DNA of 15,404 nucleotides from Burkholderiaceae bacterium (GCA_030151165.1 JASLEM010000403.1:1-15404); one strand, 5' to 3'; counted from the first letter of the stretch, positions 1-7,586 are shown. Translations and numbers: made by a program. Notes: a model not told the origin generated them from the sequence alone.

Positions 1-267
1 GCGCACGACCGCGCGTTGCGCGTCCATCACCTGCTCGACGGTGAACGGGATCTTCATGCGCAGGATCTTGGCCGAGTTGAACAGGCGTTCGGTGTGCTCG
101 CGCAGGCGGAAGATCGCGGTGCCGTTGGCCGTCTTGTACGCGCGCACGCCCTCGAAGGCGCCGCAGCCGTAGTGCAGCGTGTGCGTCAGCACGTGGATCT
201 TCGCGTCGCGCCAGTCGACGAGTTCGCCGTCCATCCAGATCTTGCCGTCGCGGTCGTCCATGGACAT
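1..267 (-). CDS. ilvE: Branched-chain amino acid aminotransferase, N-terminal part (cut by window edge)
   Basis: Only the first 89 codons lie in the window. IlvE is a cytoplasmic PLP-dependent (fold type IV) enzyme that transfers the amino group between glutamate and the 2-oxo acids of valine, leucine and isoleucine. Visible family features are the opening [20 protein letters not shown], the TLHYG segment with GAFEGVRAY (about residues 32-44), and [18 protein letters not shown] (about 50-67). The PLP lysine lies outside the window. The start at 267 is preferred because GAGGA sits 7 nt upstream. A second ATG two codons in (261) would give nearly the same protein. The gene diverges from the methyltransferase gene at 405. 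A D-amino-acid or 4-amino-4-deoxychorismate lyase assignment is less likely, given the close match to Burkholderiales IlvE N-termini as I remember them. Confidence 0.9.
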   Translation of the reverse strand, partial: MSMDDRDGKIWMDGELVDWRDAKIHVLTHTLHYGCGAFEGVRAYKTANGTAIFRLREHTERLFNSAKILRMKIPFTVEQVMDAQRAVVR

Positions 268-304
268 GGGGTGTTCCTCGTCAAAGAAAATTGGGAAAGA
301 AGGA

Positions 305-310
305 ATTCTA
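305..310 (-). promoter_or_regulatory. Possible -10 element for ilvE
   Basis: On the minus strand the hexamer reads TAGAAT, matching 5 of 6 positions of the sigma-70 -10 consensus. It is placed to start a transcript with a leader of about 30 nt before the ilvE ATG at 267. It sits in an AT-rich pocket (about 283-310) within GC-rich DNA. No convincing -35 hexamer is present at 16-19 bp, so this is suggestive only. Confidence 0.3.
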
Positions 311-404
311 CGAGGCCCGGGCGTTCCGAGGGCGTTGGTCGGACGCCTGCGGGGGCCGGTTGCGCGCACTGTTGCAGAATCCGCCGGCCCATTCGACGAA
401 AAAG

Positions 405-944
405 ATGAAGAACCTGCAGCTCGATCACGCCGGCCACCGTGCCGCGCGCACCGCCGCCGCGCCGCTCGCGCTGCGGCTGCTGGCGCACGACGTCGGCATC
501 GCGGCCAACGTCGGCGCGCTGTTCCGCCTCGCGGACGCGCTGGGCGTCGAGCACCTGCACCTGTCGGGCGCCACGCCGCTGCCGCCCGACCCGAAGATCC
601 GCAAGGCCTCGCGCTCGGCCGAGCGCTTCGTCCCGTTCTCGCACGCCGCCGAGCCGCTCGCCGTCGTCGCCGAGCTCCAGGCCGCCGGCTACCGCATCGT
701 CAGCCTCGAGTTGACGACGATGAGCGTCGACCTCGCGGCCCTGCCCGTCGCGCCCGGCGACCGCCTCTGCCTGGTGGTCGGCGCCGAAGACGCCGGCGTC
801 GCCCAGGCCTTGCTCGACGCGTCGGACGCCACCGTCCACATCCCGATGCGCGGCCACAACTCGTCGATGAACGTCGCCACCGCCTGCGCGATCGCCACGT
901 ACGACATCGCGCGGCGGCTGATGGCGGGCGGCGCGGAGGCCTGA
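405..944 (+). CDS. SpoU/TrmH-family RNA 2'-O-methyltransferase
   Basis: A protein of 179 residues that is essentially one SPOUT (alpha/beta knot) methyltransferase domain. Members use S-adenosylmethionine to methylate the ribose 2'-OH of tRNA or rRNA. All three SpoU motifs can be read: motif 1 around [14 protein letters not shown] (about residues 30-43), motif 2 as [10 protein letters not shown], and motif 3 around [12 protein letters not shown], the region that forms the SAM-binding knot. The reading frame stays open upstream to an ATG at 291, but that extension reads through intergenic DNA and adds no family sequence, so I chose the ATG at 405. No strong ribosome binding site is visible for either. 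It lacks the N-terminal substrate-binding extension of TrmB/RlmB-type enzymes, so the target nucleotide cannot be named. It diverges from ilvE and converges on the phosphoesterase gene. Confidence 0.85.
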   Translation: MKNLQLDHAGHRAARTAAAPLALRLLAHDVGIAANVGALFRLADALGVEHLHLSGATPLPPDPKIRKASRSAERFVPFSHAAEPLAVVAELQAAGYRIVSLELTTMSVDLAALPVAPGDRLCLVVGAEDAGVAQALLDASDATVHIPMRGHNSSMNVATACAIATYDIARRLMAGGAEA

Positions 945-952
945 CGCGGCGG

Positions 953-980
953 GCGCGCGGCGCGTGACGCGCCAGCGCGC
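953..980. terminator. Hairpin between convergent genes, likely bidirectional terminator
   Basis: GGCGCG (959-964) and CGCGCC (968-973) pair around a TGA loop. The stem extends through GCGCGC (953-958) with GCGCGC (975-980) across a single bulged A at 974, giving about 12 bp. It begins 9 nt after the methyltransferase stop and lies 14 nt before the phosphoesterase stop. There is no T-tract on either strand, so termination is inferred from position and stem strength. Confidence 0.5.
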
Positions 981-993
981 GCCGTCACGGTCA

Positions 994-1932
994 TCAGTCC
1001 CGACGCATCGTCGAGGCATCGACGACCTCCTGCTCCGTTCGACCGACGAACCCCGTCGCGAGGGCATCGGCCCAGTCGCCGCGCCCGTTGGCCAGCGCAC
1101 GCGCCGACGCCGCCGTCCAGTCGTACGCCGTCGTGCGCAGTTGCACGCGCCAGGCGCCGCCAAGGTCGCGCTCGACGATCGCCCAGCGCGCATGCGGGCT
1201 GCCGGTCTCGACGACGTGTGGATGCGGGTGCACGTCGTCGTAAGCCGGCAGCCCGACGCTGCCGGGATTGACGACCAGCGGGCCGCCCGGCACGGCCATC
1301 GCGCGCGGCACGTGCGTGTGGCCGCACAGGATCAGCGACGCCTCCAGGCCACGGCGTGGCGTCGTGGCGAGGCCGATCGACGACGAGCCGGACGTGGACG
1401 CCGATGCCGATGCCGATGCCGATGCATCCACGACGGGCCACGCCTCGGCCGCGCGCTGCCGCAGCTCGGCGACCGTCGCGGCGCGCAGGCCGGGATGGCC
1501 GTCGATGCCGAAGCCCGGCGTGACGGTCTCCATGAAATACACGAGGTCGTCGGCGGGCGTGCCGTGGCACAGCAGCACCTCGCCGAGCGCATCGGCGTCC
1601 AGCCACCGCGCCGGCGCCAGCGCCGCGAGCCACGTGCGCTCGTCGGCGCCGAGGGCGCGTGCCGCGAAGGCGTCGCTCGGGCCCATGCGCGCCAGATCGC
1701 CCAGCACCTGACGCTCGTGGTTGCCGGCGATCGTCCGCCAGCGCCCGGGCTCCTCGGCCTCGCGCGCCATCAGCCAGCGCACCGTCTCGCGCGGCCACAG
1801 CGGGCCGGAGGCGATGTCGCCGAGGTTCACCACGAGCGTCGGCGACGCGCGCTCGATCTCCGCCCACACCGCCTGCAGCGCGGGCAGGTTGCCGTGGATG
1901 TCGGAGACGATGGCGATGCGGTGGGATGTCAT
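994..1932 (-). CDS. Calcineurin-like metallophosphoesterase (YfcE/MJ0936 type)
   Basis: A predicted soluble binuclear-metal phosphoesterase of 312 residues. The metal-ligand motifs appear in the family order: DIHGN (D11, H13), LGDI (D39), GNHE (N71, H72), a CHGTP motif (H123) and GHTHVPR (H205, H207). Relatives are phosphodiesterases on small substrates, but the physiological substrate cannot be read from sequence. Between the CHGTP and GHTH motifs lies a low-complexity alternating Ala-Ser run (residues 170-179, followed by TSGSSS), encoded by a tandem hexamer, so it probably forms a flexible surface loop. The C-terminal 80 residues or so follow the domain and look less conserved. The ATG at 1932 opens directly on the first beta strand. 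No clear ribosome binding site precedes it. The gene diverges from the small membrane protein gene at 2101. Confidence 0.87.
   Translation of the reverse strand: MTSHRIAIVSDIHGNLPALQAVWAEIERASPTLVVNLGDIASGPLWPRETVRWLMAREAEEPGRWRTIAGNHERQVLGDLARMGPSDAFAARALGADERTWLAALAPARWLDADALGEVLLCHGTPADDLVYFMETVTPGFGIDGHPGLRAATVAELRQRAAEAWPVVDASASASASASTSGSSSIGLATTPRRGLEASLILCGHTHVPRAMAVPGGPLVVNPGSVGLPAYDDVHPHPHVVETGSPHARWAIVERDLGGAWRVQLRTTAYDWTAASARALANGRGDWADALATGFVGRTEQEVVDASTMRRD
1400..1423. repeat. Tandem hexanucleotide repeat (GCCGAT x4) inside the phosphoesterase gene
   Basis: Four perfect head-to-tail copies of GCCGAT, read on the coding strand as ATCGGC and encoding alternating Ala and Ser. The flanks (GTGGAC before, GCATCC after) look like decayed copies. 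Because the unit is 6 bp, a gain or loss of a copy would lengthen or shorten the loop by two residues without shifting the frame. Confidence 0.9.
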
Positions 1933-2010
1933 GGGCGAGATGAAGTGTCGGGCGTCGTCGCGGGGTTCGCTGCCGGGGTCGTTGCCGCAGCCGCGGCGGG
2001 ATTCGTTGCT

Positions 2011-2026
2011 AGAGTCGCAGAGTCGC
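2011..2026. repeat. Tandem 8-bp direct repeat in a divergent intergenic region
   Basis: AGAGTCGC occurs twice head to tail (2011-2018, 2019-2026) in the 168-bp gap between the phosphoesterase start (1932) and the membrane protein start (2101). The same gap also carries TCG(T/C)TGC three times just upstream. I see no clear promoter hexamer pair here. The repeat could be a protein binding site or a chance duplication. Confidence 0.5.
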
Positions 2027-2100
2027 CGGGAAAAGCAAAGCGCTCTGTCCTTTCGCGGCTCCGCCGTTCCGCTCCGTCACGCATCGAGGCATCGTCAGCC

Positions 2101-2481
2101 ATGGACATCCACACCCGCGTCGCCGCCGTCCTCCACATCGTCTCGGGCATCCTGGTGCTGCTCGTGCTCCTGGTGCTGGGCGCGATGGTCGGCGCGTTCG
2201 GCGCCCTGGGCGCATCGTTCGGATTCAGCCCCGAGCTGACGGCCTGGGTCGGCGGCATCGGCGTCCTCTTCGTCGGGCTGTTCGCGCTGCTGCCCATCGC
2301 CGAGATCGTCGGCGCGGTGCTGTTGCTGCGCGGCAGCGAAGCCGGCCGCGTGATGACGATCGTCTTCAGCGTGCTGAGCCTGCTGAACCTGCCGATCGGC
2401 ACCGCGATCGGTGCGTATTCGCTGTGGGCCCTGCTGCGCCAGGCGCCGCCACCGCAGGACGGATTCGTGCGGACCGCCTGA
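2101..2481 (+). CDS. Small integral membrane protein of unknown function
   Basis: A protein of 126 residues, hydrophobic over most of its length. Hydrophobic blocks lie at about residues 8-36, 47-64, 66-76 and 84-112, separated by a polar SPE turn near 43-45 and a short RGSEAGR loop near 77-83, consistent with four helices. The RGSEAGRVMTIVFSVLSLLN stretch, followed by PIGT and SLWALL, resembles short uncharacterised membrane proteins I have seen in Proteobacteria. I cannot attach a function. There is no signal peptide cleavage site and no catalytic motif. The frame is open far upstream, but only as a shadow of the phosphoesterase gene, so the ATG at 2101 is chosen because it directly precedes the first helix. 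No strong ribosome binding site is visible. It converges on radA. Confidence 0.72.
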   Translation: MDIHTRVAAVLHIVSGILVLLVLLVLGAMVGAFGALGASFGFSPELTAWVGGIGVLFVGLFALLPIAEIVGAVLLLRGSEAGRVMTIVFSVLSLLNLPIGTAIGAYSLWALLRQAPPPQDGFVRTA

Positions 2482-2501
2482 GCGGACAGCCCGAGGTCCG
2501 T

Positions 2502-2517
2502 CGCGCTTTTCGGCGCG
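2502..2517. terminator. Short hairpin between convergent genes
   Basis: CGCGC (2502-2506) and GCGCG (2513-2517) pair around a TTTTCG loop. The stem is 21 nt after the membrane protein stop and ahead of the radA stop at 2560. It is only 5 bp with no T-tract, so it is a weak terminator candidate. Confidence 0.3.
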
Positions 2518-2559
2518 CTTCGCATCCTTCGCTGTCCTTCGATACCCTGCCTCGTCGAC

Positions 2560-3924
2560 TCACAGCCCGCGCAGCACCTCGATCGCTTCCTCGATCCGCT
2601 CGACGGCGTGGATCGTCAGGCCTTCGATCGGCTTCTTCGGCGCGTTGGCCTTCGGCACGATCGCCACCGAGAAGCCCAGCTTGGCCGCTTCCTTCAATCG
2701 ATCCTGGCCGCGGGGCGCAGGGCGGACCTCGCCCGCGAGGCCGACCTCGCCAAACGCCAGGAAGCCGCGCGGCAGCGCGCGATTGCGGATCGAGCTCTGG
2801 ATCGCGAGCAGCACCGCGAGGTCGGCCGCGGGCTCGCTGATGCGCACGCCGCCTACCGCATTGACGAACACGTCCTGGTCGCCGGTGGAGACGCCCGCAT
2901 GCCGGTGCAGCACCGCCAGCAGCATCGCGAGCCGGTCGCGTTCGAGGCCCACCGACAGCCGGCGCGGGCTCGGGCCGCCGGCGTCGACCAGCGCCTGGAT
3001 CTCGACGAGCATCGGCCGCGTGCCCTCCAGCGTGACGAGCACGCACGAGCCCGGCACCGGGTCGCCGTGCGTTGACAGGAAGATCGCGCTCGGGTTCGCC
3101 ACGCCCTTGAGCCCGCGTTCGGTCATCGCGAACACGCCGATCTCGTTGACGGCGCCGAAGCGGTTCTTGAAGGCGCGGACGAGCCGGAAGCTGGAGTGGG
3201 TGTCGCCCTCGAAGTACAGCACCGTGTCGACGATGTGTTCCAGCACGCGCGGCCCGGCGAGGCTGCCGTCCTTGGTCACGTGGCCGACGAGCACGATGGT
3301 GCAGCCGCCGGACTTCGCCGTGCGCGTGAGCTGCGCCGAGCACTCGCGCACCTGCGCCACCGAGCCCGGCGCGGAGGTGAGCTGCTCGGAATAGAGGGTC
3401 TGGATCGAGTCGATGACGCAGAACGCCGGCTGCTCGGCCTCGATCGTTGCGAGGATGCGCTCCAGGTTGATCTCGGCCAGCACGCGCACGTGGGCGCCGG
3501 TGAGGTCGAGCCGGCGCGATCGCAACGCGAGCTGCGCGCCCGATTCCTCGCCGGTGACGTAGAGCACCTTCATCTGCGTGGCCAGCGCGTCGACGGCCTG
3601 CAGCAGCAGCGTGCTCTTGCCGATGCCGGGGTCGCCCCCGATCAGCACGACGCCGCCCGCGACGATGCCGCCGCCCAGCACGCGGTCCAGCTCCTCGATG
3701 CCGGTGGGCGTGCGCGCGATCTCGCCGGCATCGATCTCCGACAGCGTCGCGACCGGCTGGCTGCGCGTCAACGCCTGGAAGCGGTTCTTGCCGGCCCCGC
3801 CGCCGGGCTCGCCGACGCCTTCCTCCAGCGTGTTCCAGGCGGAGCAATGAGGGCATCGGCCCAGCCACTTGGGGTTGGTGCCTCCGCAGGCGGAGCAGGT
3901 GAAGACGGTCTTGGGAGCGGCCAT
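2560..3924 (-). CDS. radA: DNA repair protein RadA (Sms), branch-migration ATPase
   Basis: RadA is a hexameric RecA-like motor that drives branch migration during homologous recombination and repair of stalled forks. This 454-residue copy has the full family layout. There is a four-cysteine zinc finger (C10, C13, C24, C27), and a RecA-type ATPase with Walker A GGDPGIGKST (96-105), Walker B around VIDSIQT (170-176) and the RadA-specific KNRFG motif (253-257). The C-terminal Lon-like domain is non-proteolytic. Its length is typical for the family. I chose the ATG at 3924, which gives the usual short lead into the zinc finger. An in-frame GTG at 3942 would add six residues. There is no Shine-Dalgarno sequence, and a -10-like CACAAT lies exactly 6 nt before the ATG, so the message may be leaderless. 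It diverges from the acetyltransferase gene. Confidence 0.96.
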   Translation of the reverse strand: MAAPKTVFTCSACGGTNPKWLGRCPHCSAWNTLEEGVGEPGGGAGKNRFQALTRSQPVATLSEIDAGEIARTPTGIEELDRVLGGGIVAGGVVLIGGDPGIGKSTLLLQAVDALATQMKVLYVTGEESGAQLALRSRRLDLTGAHVRVLAEINLERILATIEAEQPAFCVIDSIQTLYSEQLTSAPGSVAQVRECSAQLTRTAKSGGCTIVLVGHVTKDGSLAGPRVLEHIVDTVLYFEGDTHSSFRLVRAFKNRFGAVNEIGVFAMTERGLKGVANPSAIFLSTHGDPVPGSCVLVTLEGTRPMLVEIQALVDAGGPSPRRLSVGLERDRLAMLLAVLHRHAGVSTGDQDVFVNAVGGVRISEPAADLAVLLAIQSSIRNRALPRGFLAFGEVGLAGEVRPAPRGQDRLKEAAKLGFSVAIVPKANAPKKPIEGLTIHAVERIEEAIEVLRGL

Positions 3925-3930
3925 GGGTGC

Positions 3931-4021
3931 ATTGTGCAGCACTGTTGAAATCCACAGCTCGGCATTCGTCGCGATTTCCGTCGATTTCGCGCGGGGCAGT
4001 TTTTTTCGTGGCGACTACGAT
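3931..4021. promoter_or_regulatory. Divergent promoter region with mirrored -10/start contexts (radA and GNAT gene)
   Basis: On the plus strand TACGAT (4016-4021) lies 6 nt before the acetyltransferase ATG at 4028. On the minus strand CACAAT (3936-3931) lies 6 nt before the radA ATG at 3924. Both spacers are near-identical (GCACGC and GCACCC), and neither gene has a Shine-Dalgarno sequence. That geometry would place transcription starts at or next to the start codons. No good -35 hexamers are visible. A run of seven T (4000-4006) lies between. Confidence 0.4.
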
Positions 4022-4027
4022 GCACGC

Positions 4028-4531
4028 ATGACGACCTCTTCGACCCCTCGCATCGCGGTGCGCCGTGCCGGCCTCGACGATCTCGACGCGCTCGCCCCGC
4101 TGTTCGACGCCTACCGCCGCTTCTACGACCAGCCCGCCGATCTCGCACGGGCGCGTGCCTGGCTGCAGGCGCGGCTCGGGCGCGCGGAATCGGTGGTCTT
4201 CGTCGCGCAGGTCGGAGACGAGGGCCATGGCGACATGGGTGGCCCGCCTGCGCTCGCCGGCTTCTGCCAGCTCTACCCGACCTGGTGCTCGGTGGAAGCC
4301 GCGCCGATCTTCGTGCTGTACGACCTGTTCGTCGACGACCGCGTGCGCCGCGGTGGCGTCGGGCGAGCCCTGATGCTCGCCGCGCAGGCGTGGGCGCGAG
4401 ACGCGGGCGCCGCGCGCCTGGATCTGAGCACCGCGCACGCCAACACCCGTGCCCAGGCGCTCTACGAATCGCTCGGCTGGCGGCGCGACGAGACCTTCCG
4501 GACCTACAGCCTGTCGCTGGCCGCCACCTAG
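4028..4531 (+). CDS. GNAT-family N-acetyltransferase
   Basis: A single Gcn5-related acetyltransferase domain of 167 residues. Such enzymes move an acetyl group from acetyl-CoA to an amine, but the acceptor cannot be told from sequence. The acetyl-CoA pyrophosphate loop is clear as RRGGVGRA (107-114), preceded by the beta strand FVLYDLFV and followed by a helix. The later stretch LDLSTAHANTRAQALYESLGW is the usual motif B region. The frame is open upstream to 3869, but only into radA shadow, so the ATG at 4028 is chosen. Its context TACGATGCACGCATG contains a 3-codon mini-ORF (4020-4031) whose TGA overlaps the gene's ATG. It is the first of three + genes that separate radA from alr. Confidence 0.87.
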   Translation: MTTSSTPRIAVRRAGLDDLDALAPLFDAYRRFYDQPADLARARAWLQARLGRAESVVFVAQVGDEGHGDMGGPPALAGFCQLYPTWCSVEAAPIFVLYDLFVDDRVRRGGVGRALMLAAQAWARDAGAARLDLSTAHANTRAQALYESLGWRRDETFRTYSLSLAAT

Positions 4532-4638
4532 TCCGCTCCCGATCGCCCGACCCGCCCCGCGTCGGCATGCGCGGGAAGCCCGGCGCGGGCGAAGGCACCG
4601 GCTTCTGCGCCATGATGTCGACCCCGCCCGGAGACCCC

Positions 4639-5271
4639 ATGATTCTTGCCACCTGGATCACCTTCTTCATCGCCTGCTGGGCGATCAGCCTGTCGCCCGG
4701 CCCCGGCGCGATCGCCGCCATGACGTCCGGCCTGAACCTCGGCTTCCGGCGCGGCTACTTCGTCGTGTTCGGGCTGGTCCTGGGCATCTGGACGCAGGTG
4801 GTGATCGTCGTCGCCGGGCTGGGTGCCGTGATCGCGGCGTCGAGCATGGCGTTCACGGTGCTGAAGCTGCTGGGCGCGGCGTACCTCGTGTGGATCGGCA
4901 TCGCGCAGTGGCGCGCGAGCGACCGGCCGTTCGTCGCCGCCGCGGACGCGAACGTGCCCGTGCTGACGCGCAAGCAGCTGGTGATCCGTGGCTGGGGGAT
5001 CAACGCCGTCAATCCGAAGGGGACCGTGTTCATGCTCGCGGTGGTGCCCAATTTCGTCGACCTCGCGCGCCCGCTGCTGTCGCAGTACGTCGTGATCGCC
5101 CTGTCGCTGTCGTTCACCGACCTCGTCGTGATGGCCGGCTACGTCGCGCTCGCCTCGCGCGTGCTGTGGGCACTGAACGAGCCGCATCACGTGCGCATCA
5201 TGAACCGCATGTTCGGCGGCCTGTTCGTGGTGGCAGGCACCCTGCTGGCCACGTTCCGGCGCGCGGCCTGA
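4639..5271 (+). CDS. LysE/RhtB-family amino acid exporter
   Basis: An inner-membrane protein of 210 residues with about six hydrophobic segments. The family exports amino acids and related compounds (lysine, homoserine, threonine) using the proton gradient. The hallmark N-terminal motif is present as SPGPGAIAAMTSGLNLGFRR (about residues 18-37), followed by a GLVLGIW helix, LLGAAYLVWIGI near 75-86, and the mid-protein GINAVNPKG motif. The substrate cannot be deduced. In-frame ATGs at 4612 and 4615 exist, but GGAGA sits properly before 4639 and this start begins directly at the first helix, so it is preferred. The leader reads CCGGAGACC (4628-4636) just before the ATG, the same word seen before the SDR and glutathione peroxidase genes. 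It lies 107 nt after the acetyltransferase gene on the same strand. Confidence 0.9.
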   Translation: MILATWITFFIACWAISLSPGPGAIAAMTSGLNLGFRRGYFVVFGLVLGIWTQVVIVVAGLGAVIAASSMAFTVLKLLGAAYLVWIGIAQWRASDRPFVAAADANVPVLTRKQLVIRGWGINAVNPKGTVFMLAVVPNFVDLARPLLSQYVVIALSLSFTDLVVMAGYVALASRVLWALNEPHHVRIMNRMFGGLFVVAGTLLATFRRAA

Positions 5272-5379
5272 CGTCATGTCGGCCACGAGACACCGCGACC
5301 TCCGCGAACACGCCCGCCTGACCTCGCCTCGATCCATCCGTCCATCCACGCCCCTGATTCAACCGGCCCGGAGACCCGC

Positions 5380-6210
5380 ATGAGCAACGCTTCCCCTTCC
5401 GCCGACGCCAGTGCCGGCGCGGCCCGCGACCCCGCCATCGCGCCCGGCACGCTCGTCGTGCTCACCGGCGCGTCGCGCGGGCTCGGGCACGGCATCGCGC
5501 TGCATTACCTCGCCGCGGGCGCGGTGGTGCTGGGCCTGTCGCGCCAGCGCTCGCCCGAACTGGACGCCGCCGCCGCGGCGACACCGGGCGCACGCGTCGA
5601 GCAATGGGCGGCCGACTTGTCGGAGCCGATGCCGGTGGCCGAGAAGCTGGCGGCGTGGCTCGCGGACGTCGAGCGCCACGCCGGACCGCCGCCCGCGCGC
5701 GTGCGCCTGATCCACAACGCCGCGTTGCTGAGCGAGCCGGGCAACGTCGGCGACGTCGACGCCGCCGAGATGGCGCGCAGCCTGCGCATCGGGCTCGAGG
5801 CACCGATCGCGTTGACGGGCGTGTTCCTGCGCGCCACCGCCGGCTGGGCGGCGTCCGATCGCCGCGTGCTGTTCGTGTCGTCCGGCCTCGGCCGGCGCCC
5901 GCTGGCCGGCAGCGCCGCCTACTGCGCGCAGAAGGCCGGTCTCGACCATTTCGCGCGCGCGCTGGCGCTCGAGGAGGCAGGGCGGGCGCACGGGGCACGG
6001 GTCTCGTCGGTGGCGCCCGGCATCATCGACACCGACATGCAACGCCAGCTCCGCAGCGCGGACGCCGCGAAGTTTCCCGAGCGCGAGAACTTCGCCGAAT
6101 GGCACCGCACCGGCGCGCTGACGAGCCCGGCCGCGGCGGCGGCGCGCCTCGTCGCGGTGCTGGAGCGCGGCGACTTCGGCGCGAACCCGGTGGCCGACGC
6201 GCGGGAATGA
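5380..6210 (+). CDS. Short-chain dehydrogenase/reductase (SDR)
   Basis: A classical SDR of 276 residues. The Rossmann cofactor motif is TGASRGLGHG (29-38), where R33 suggests NADPH preference. It is followed by HNAA (112-115) in place of NNAG, the catalytic serine in VSSG (S168) and the YCAQK active site (Y181, K185). The PGIIDTDM segment follows. The overall pattern reminds me of benzil or sepiapterin reductase-like SDRs, but I would not name a substrate. The first 22 residues are Ala/Ser-rich and not part of the fold. The start at 5380 is supported by CCGGAGACC (5368-5376), giving GGAG at good spacing. It lies 108 nt after the LysE gene and converges on alr. Confidence 0.88.
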   Translation: MSNASPSADASAGAARDPAIAPGTLVVLTGASRGLGHGIALHYLAAGAVVLGLSRQRSPELDAAAAATPGARVEQWAADLSEPMPVAEKLAAWLADVERHAGPPPARVRLIHNAALLSEPGNVGDVDAAEMARSLRIGLEAPIALTGVFLRATAGWAASDRRVLFVSSGLGRRPLAGSAAYCAQKAGLDHFARALALEEAGRAHGARVSSVAPGIIDTDMQRQLRSADAAKFPERENFAEWHRTGALTSPAAAAARLVAVLERGDFGANPVADARE

Positions 6211-6303
6211 GTTCGGGCGCGCGCGCGTCGTGCGCCTTCCTGCGCCGACGCCTTGCGCCGACGTTCCGCCCCGATGTTCGCCCGGAGGGCGACGCGTCGT
6301 GCG

Positions 6304-6327
6304 TCCGGGACGCCAGGGACGCCCGGA
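6304..6327. terminator. Weak inverted repeat between convergent SDR and alr genes
   Basis: TCCGGG (6304-6309) and CCCGGA (6322-6327) pair around a 12-nt loop in the 155-bp gap between the SDR stop and the alr stop. There is no T-tract. Convergent position is the main argument. I see nothing else in 6211-6365 apart from short repeats such as GCGCCGACG. Confidence 0.3.
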
Positions 6328-6365
6328 ATGCGCCCGCGAGGTTTGCGGCTCGGACGTCCCGCGCG

Positions 6366-7508
6366 CTATCCGGCGACGACGCTGACCGGCACCCGCGGCG
6401 CCAGCGCGCACATCAGCTCGTAGCCGATCGTGCCGGCCGCGCGCGCGACCTCGTCGATCGCGAGCACCGGCGCAGGCGCGGTCGCGGTCGAACCGGCGGG
6501 CGACGGGCCGACGCCCCACAGCGTGACGTCGGAGCCGATCGTCGCGTGCGGCACGGGGGTGAGGTCGACCGTGATCATGTCCATCGACACGCGGCCGACG
6601 ATGCGCGTGCGCACGCCGTCGACCAGCACCGGCGTGCCGGTCGGCGCGTGGCGCGGGTAGCCGTCCGCGTAGCCGCAGGCGACGACGCCGATGCGCAGCG
6701 CGCCGTCGGCGGTGAAGGTGCTGCCGTAGCCGACGGTGTCGCCGGCCTGCAACTGCTGCACGCCGATCAGCTTGCTGCGCAGGGTCATCGCGGGCTTCAA
6801 GTCCCAGTCGGCGATCGTGCGCTCGGGATAGTCGGGGGCGCTGCCGTAGCTCATGATGCCGGCGCGCACCCAGTCGCCGTCGACACGCGGCGGCATCGTC
6901 TGCGGCAGGGCGCCGTGGCGCAGCGTGGCCGCGCTGTTGGCGAGCGTGCGTTCGCCGGCGATGTCCTGCGTCGCGGCTTCGAAGACGGCCAGCTGGCGGG
7001 CGACGCCGCGGTCGCCGTCGGCGTCCGAGAAGTGCGTCATCAGCGAGATCTCGTCGACCTGCGGCAGCAGCTCGAGTCGCGCCCAGGCGCCGCGAAACGC
7101 GGTGGGCGTGAAGCCGAGGCGGTTCATGCCGCTGTTCAATTTCAGGAAGACCCTGTGCGGGGTGTGGGTCTTGTGCTCGGCGAGCCAGTCGATCTGCGCG
7201 TCGCAATGCACCGTGTGCCACAGGCCGAGGCGCGAGCAGAGCTCGAGGTCGCGTTGCTCGAAGCAGCCTTCCAGCATCAGGATCGGGCCGCGCCAGCCGA
7301 GCGTGCGGATGCGCTGGGCCTCGTCGAAATCGAGCAGCGCGAAGCCGTCCGCCCCTCGTAGGCCATCGAACGCCCGTTCTATTCCGTGGCCGTAGGCGTT
7401 GGCCTTGACGACGGCCCAGACGCGGGCGTCCGGCGCGGCGGCGCGGGCGCGCCCCACGTTGTGGGCGAGGGCGTCGGAATGGATCAGGGCTTGGATGGGA
7501 CGGGGCAT
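6366..7508 (-). CDS. alr: Alanine racemase
   Basis: Alr interconverts L- and D-alanine with PLP and supplies D-alanine for peptidoglycan in the cytoplasm. The 380-residue protein has both catalytic bases: the PLP lysine K35 in [10 protein letters not shown] and the tyrosine Y280 in GYADGYPR. Also present are the [12 protein letters not shown] motif (residues 122-133), VGYGSTFTA (259-267) and RVSMDM (306-311). A stretch rich in Gly, Pro, Ala and Thr (about residues 333-348), just before AIDEVA, looks like an insertion relative to family members I know, and probably forms a surface loop. No Shine-Dalgarno sequence is clear at the ATG. It diverges from lplT. A catabolic DadX role cannot be excluded, but no dadA neighbour is seen. 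Confidence 0.95.
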   Translation of the reverse strand: MPRPIQALIHSDALAHNVGRARAAAPDARVWAVVKANAYGHGIERAFDGLRGADGFALLDFDEAQRIRTLGWRGPILMLEGCFEQRDLELCSRLGLWHTVHCDAQIDWLAEHKTHTPHRVFLKLNSGMNRLGFTPTAFRGAWARLELLPQVDEISLMTHFSDADGDRGVARQLAVFEAATQDIAGERTLANSAATLRHGALPQTMPPRVDGDWVRAGIMSYGSAPDYPERTIADWDLKPAMTLRSKLIGVQQLQAGDTVGYGSTFTADGALRIGVVACGYADGYPRHAPTGTPVLVDGVRTRIVGRVSMDMITVDLTPVPHATIGSDVTLWGVGPSPAGSTATAPAPVLAIDEVARAAGTIGYELMCALAPRVPVSVVAG

Positions 7509-7577
7509 GCGCGAATTCTGCCAGTGCCGGTCGAGCGGCTTCGCGTGACTTCATGCCGCCCGGGCAAGAGTGGCGCA

Positions 7578-7586
7578 TGCTATAAA
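7578..7586 (+). promoter_or_regulatory. Extended -10 promoter element for lplT
   Basis: TGC followed by TATAAA (7581-7586) fits an extended -10 (TGn-TATAAT) with 5 of 6 matches. It lies in the 153-bp gap between the alr and lplT starts and would give a leader of about 70 nt. No -35 hexamer is present at normal spacing, as is usual for extended -10 promoters. Orientation fits lplT, not alr. Confidence 0.5.

Noticed and set aside
186..1193. A 335-codon minus-strand open frame over ilvE and the methyltransferase gene
   Set aside because: Arg-rich composition without motifs, antisense to a gene with clear SpoU motifs.
964..2100. Long upstream extension of the small membrane protein frame
   Set aside because: The extension is the antisense of the phosphoesterase gene and has no family signal. 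The hydrophobic protein begins at 2101.
4000..4006. Run of seven T as the tail of an intrinsic terminator
   Set aside because: It lies between two divergent starts and has no GC-rich stem directly before it.
4612..4638. Upstream ATGs (4612, 4615) as the LysE start
   Set aside because: They would add a non-hydrophobic lead of 8 to 9 residues, while the GGAGA before 4639 and the immediate start of helix 1 favour the later ATG.
5359..7578. A 739-codon open frame on the minus strand, and similar long frames at 2366-4438 (-), 5604-7361 (+), 7551-9086 (-), 11230-12636 (-), 12203-13510 (-) and 14111-14800 (+)
   Set aside because: They overlap well-supported genes in other frames, are rich in Arg, Ala, Gly and His, and show no family motif. 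In GC-rich DNA such shadows are common because stop codons are rare.
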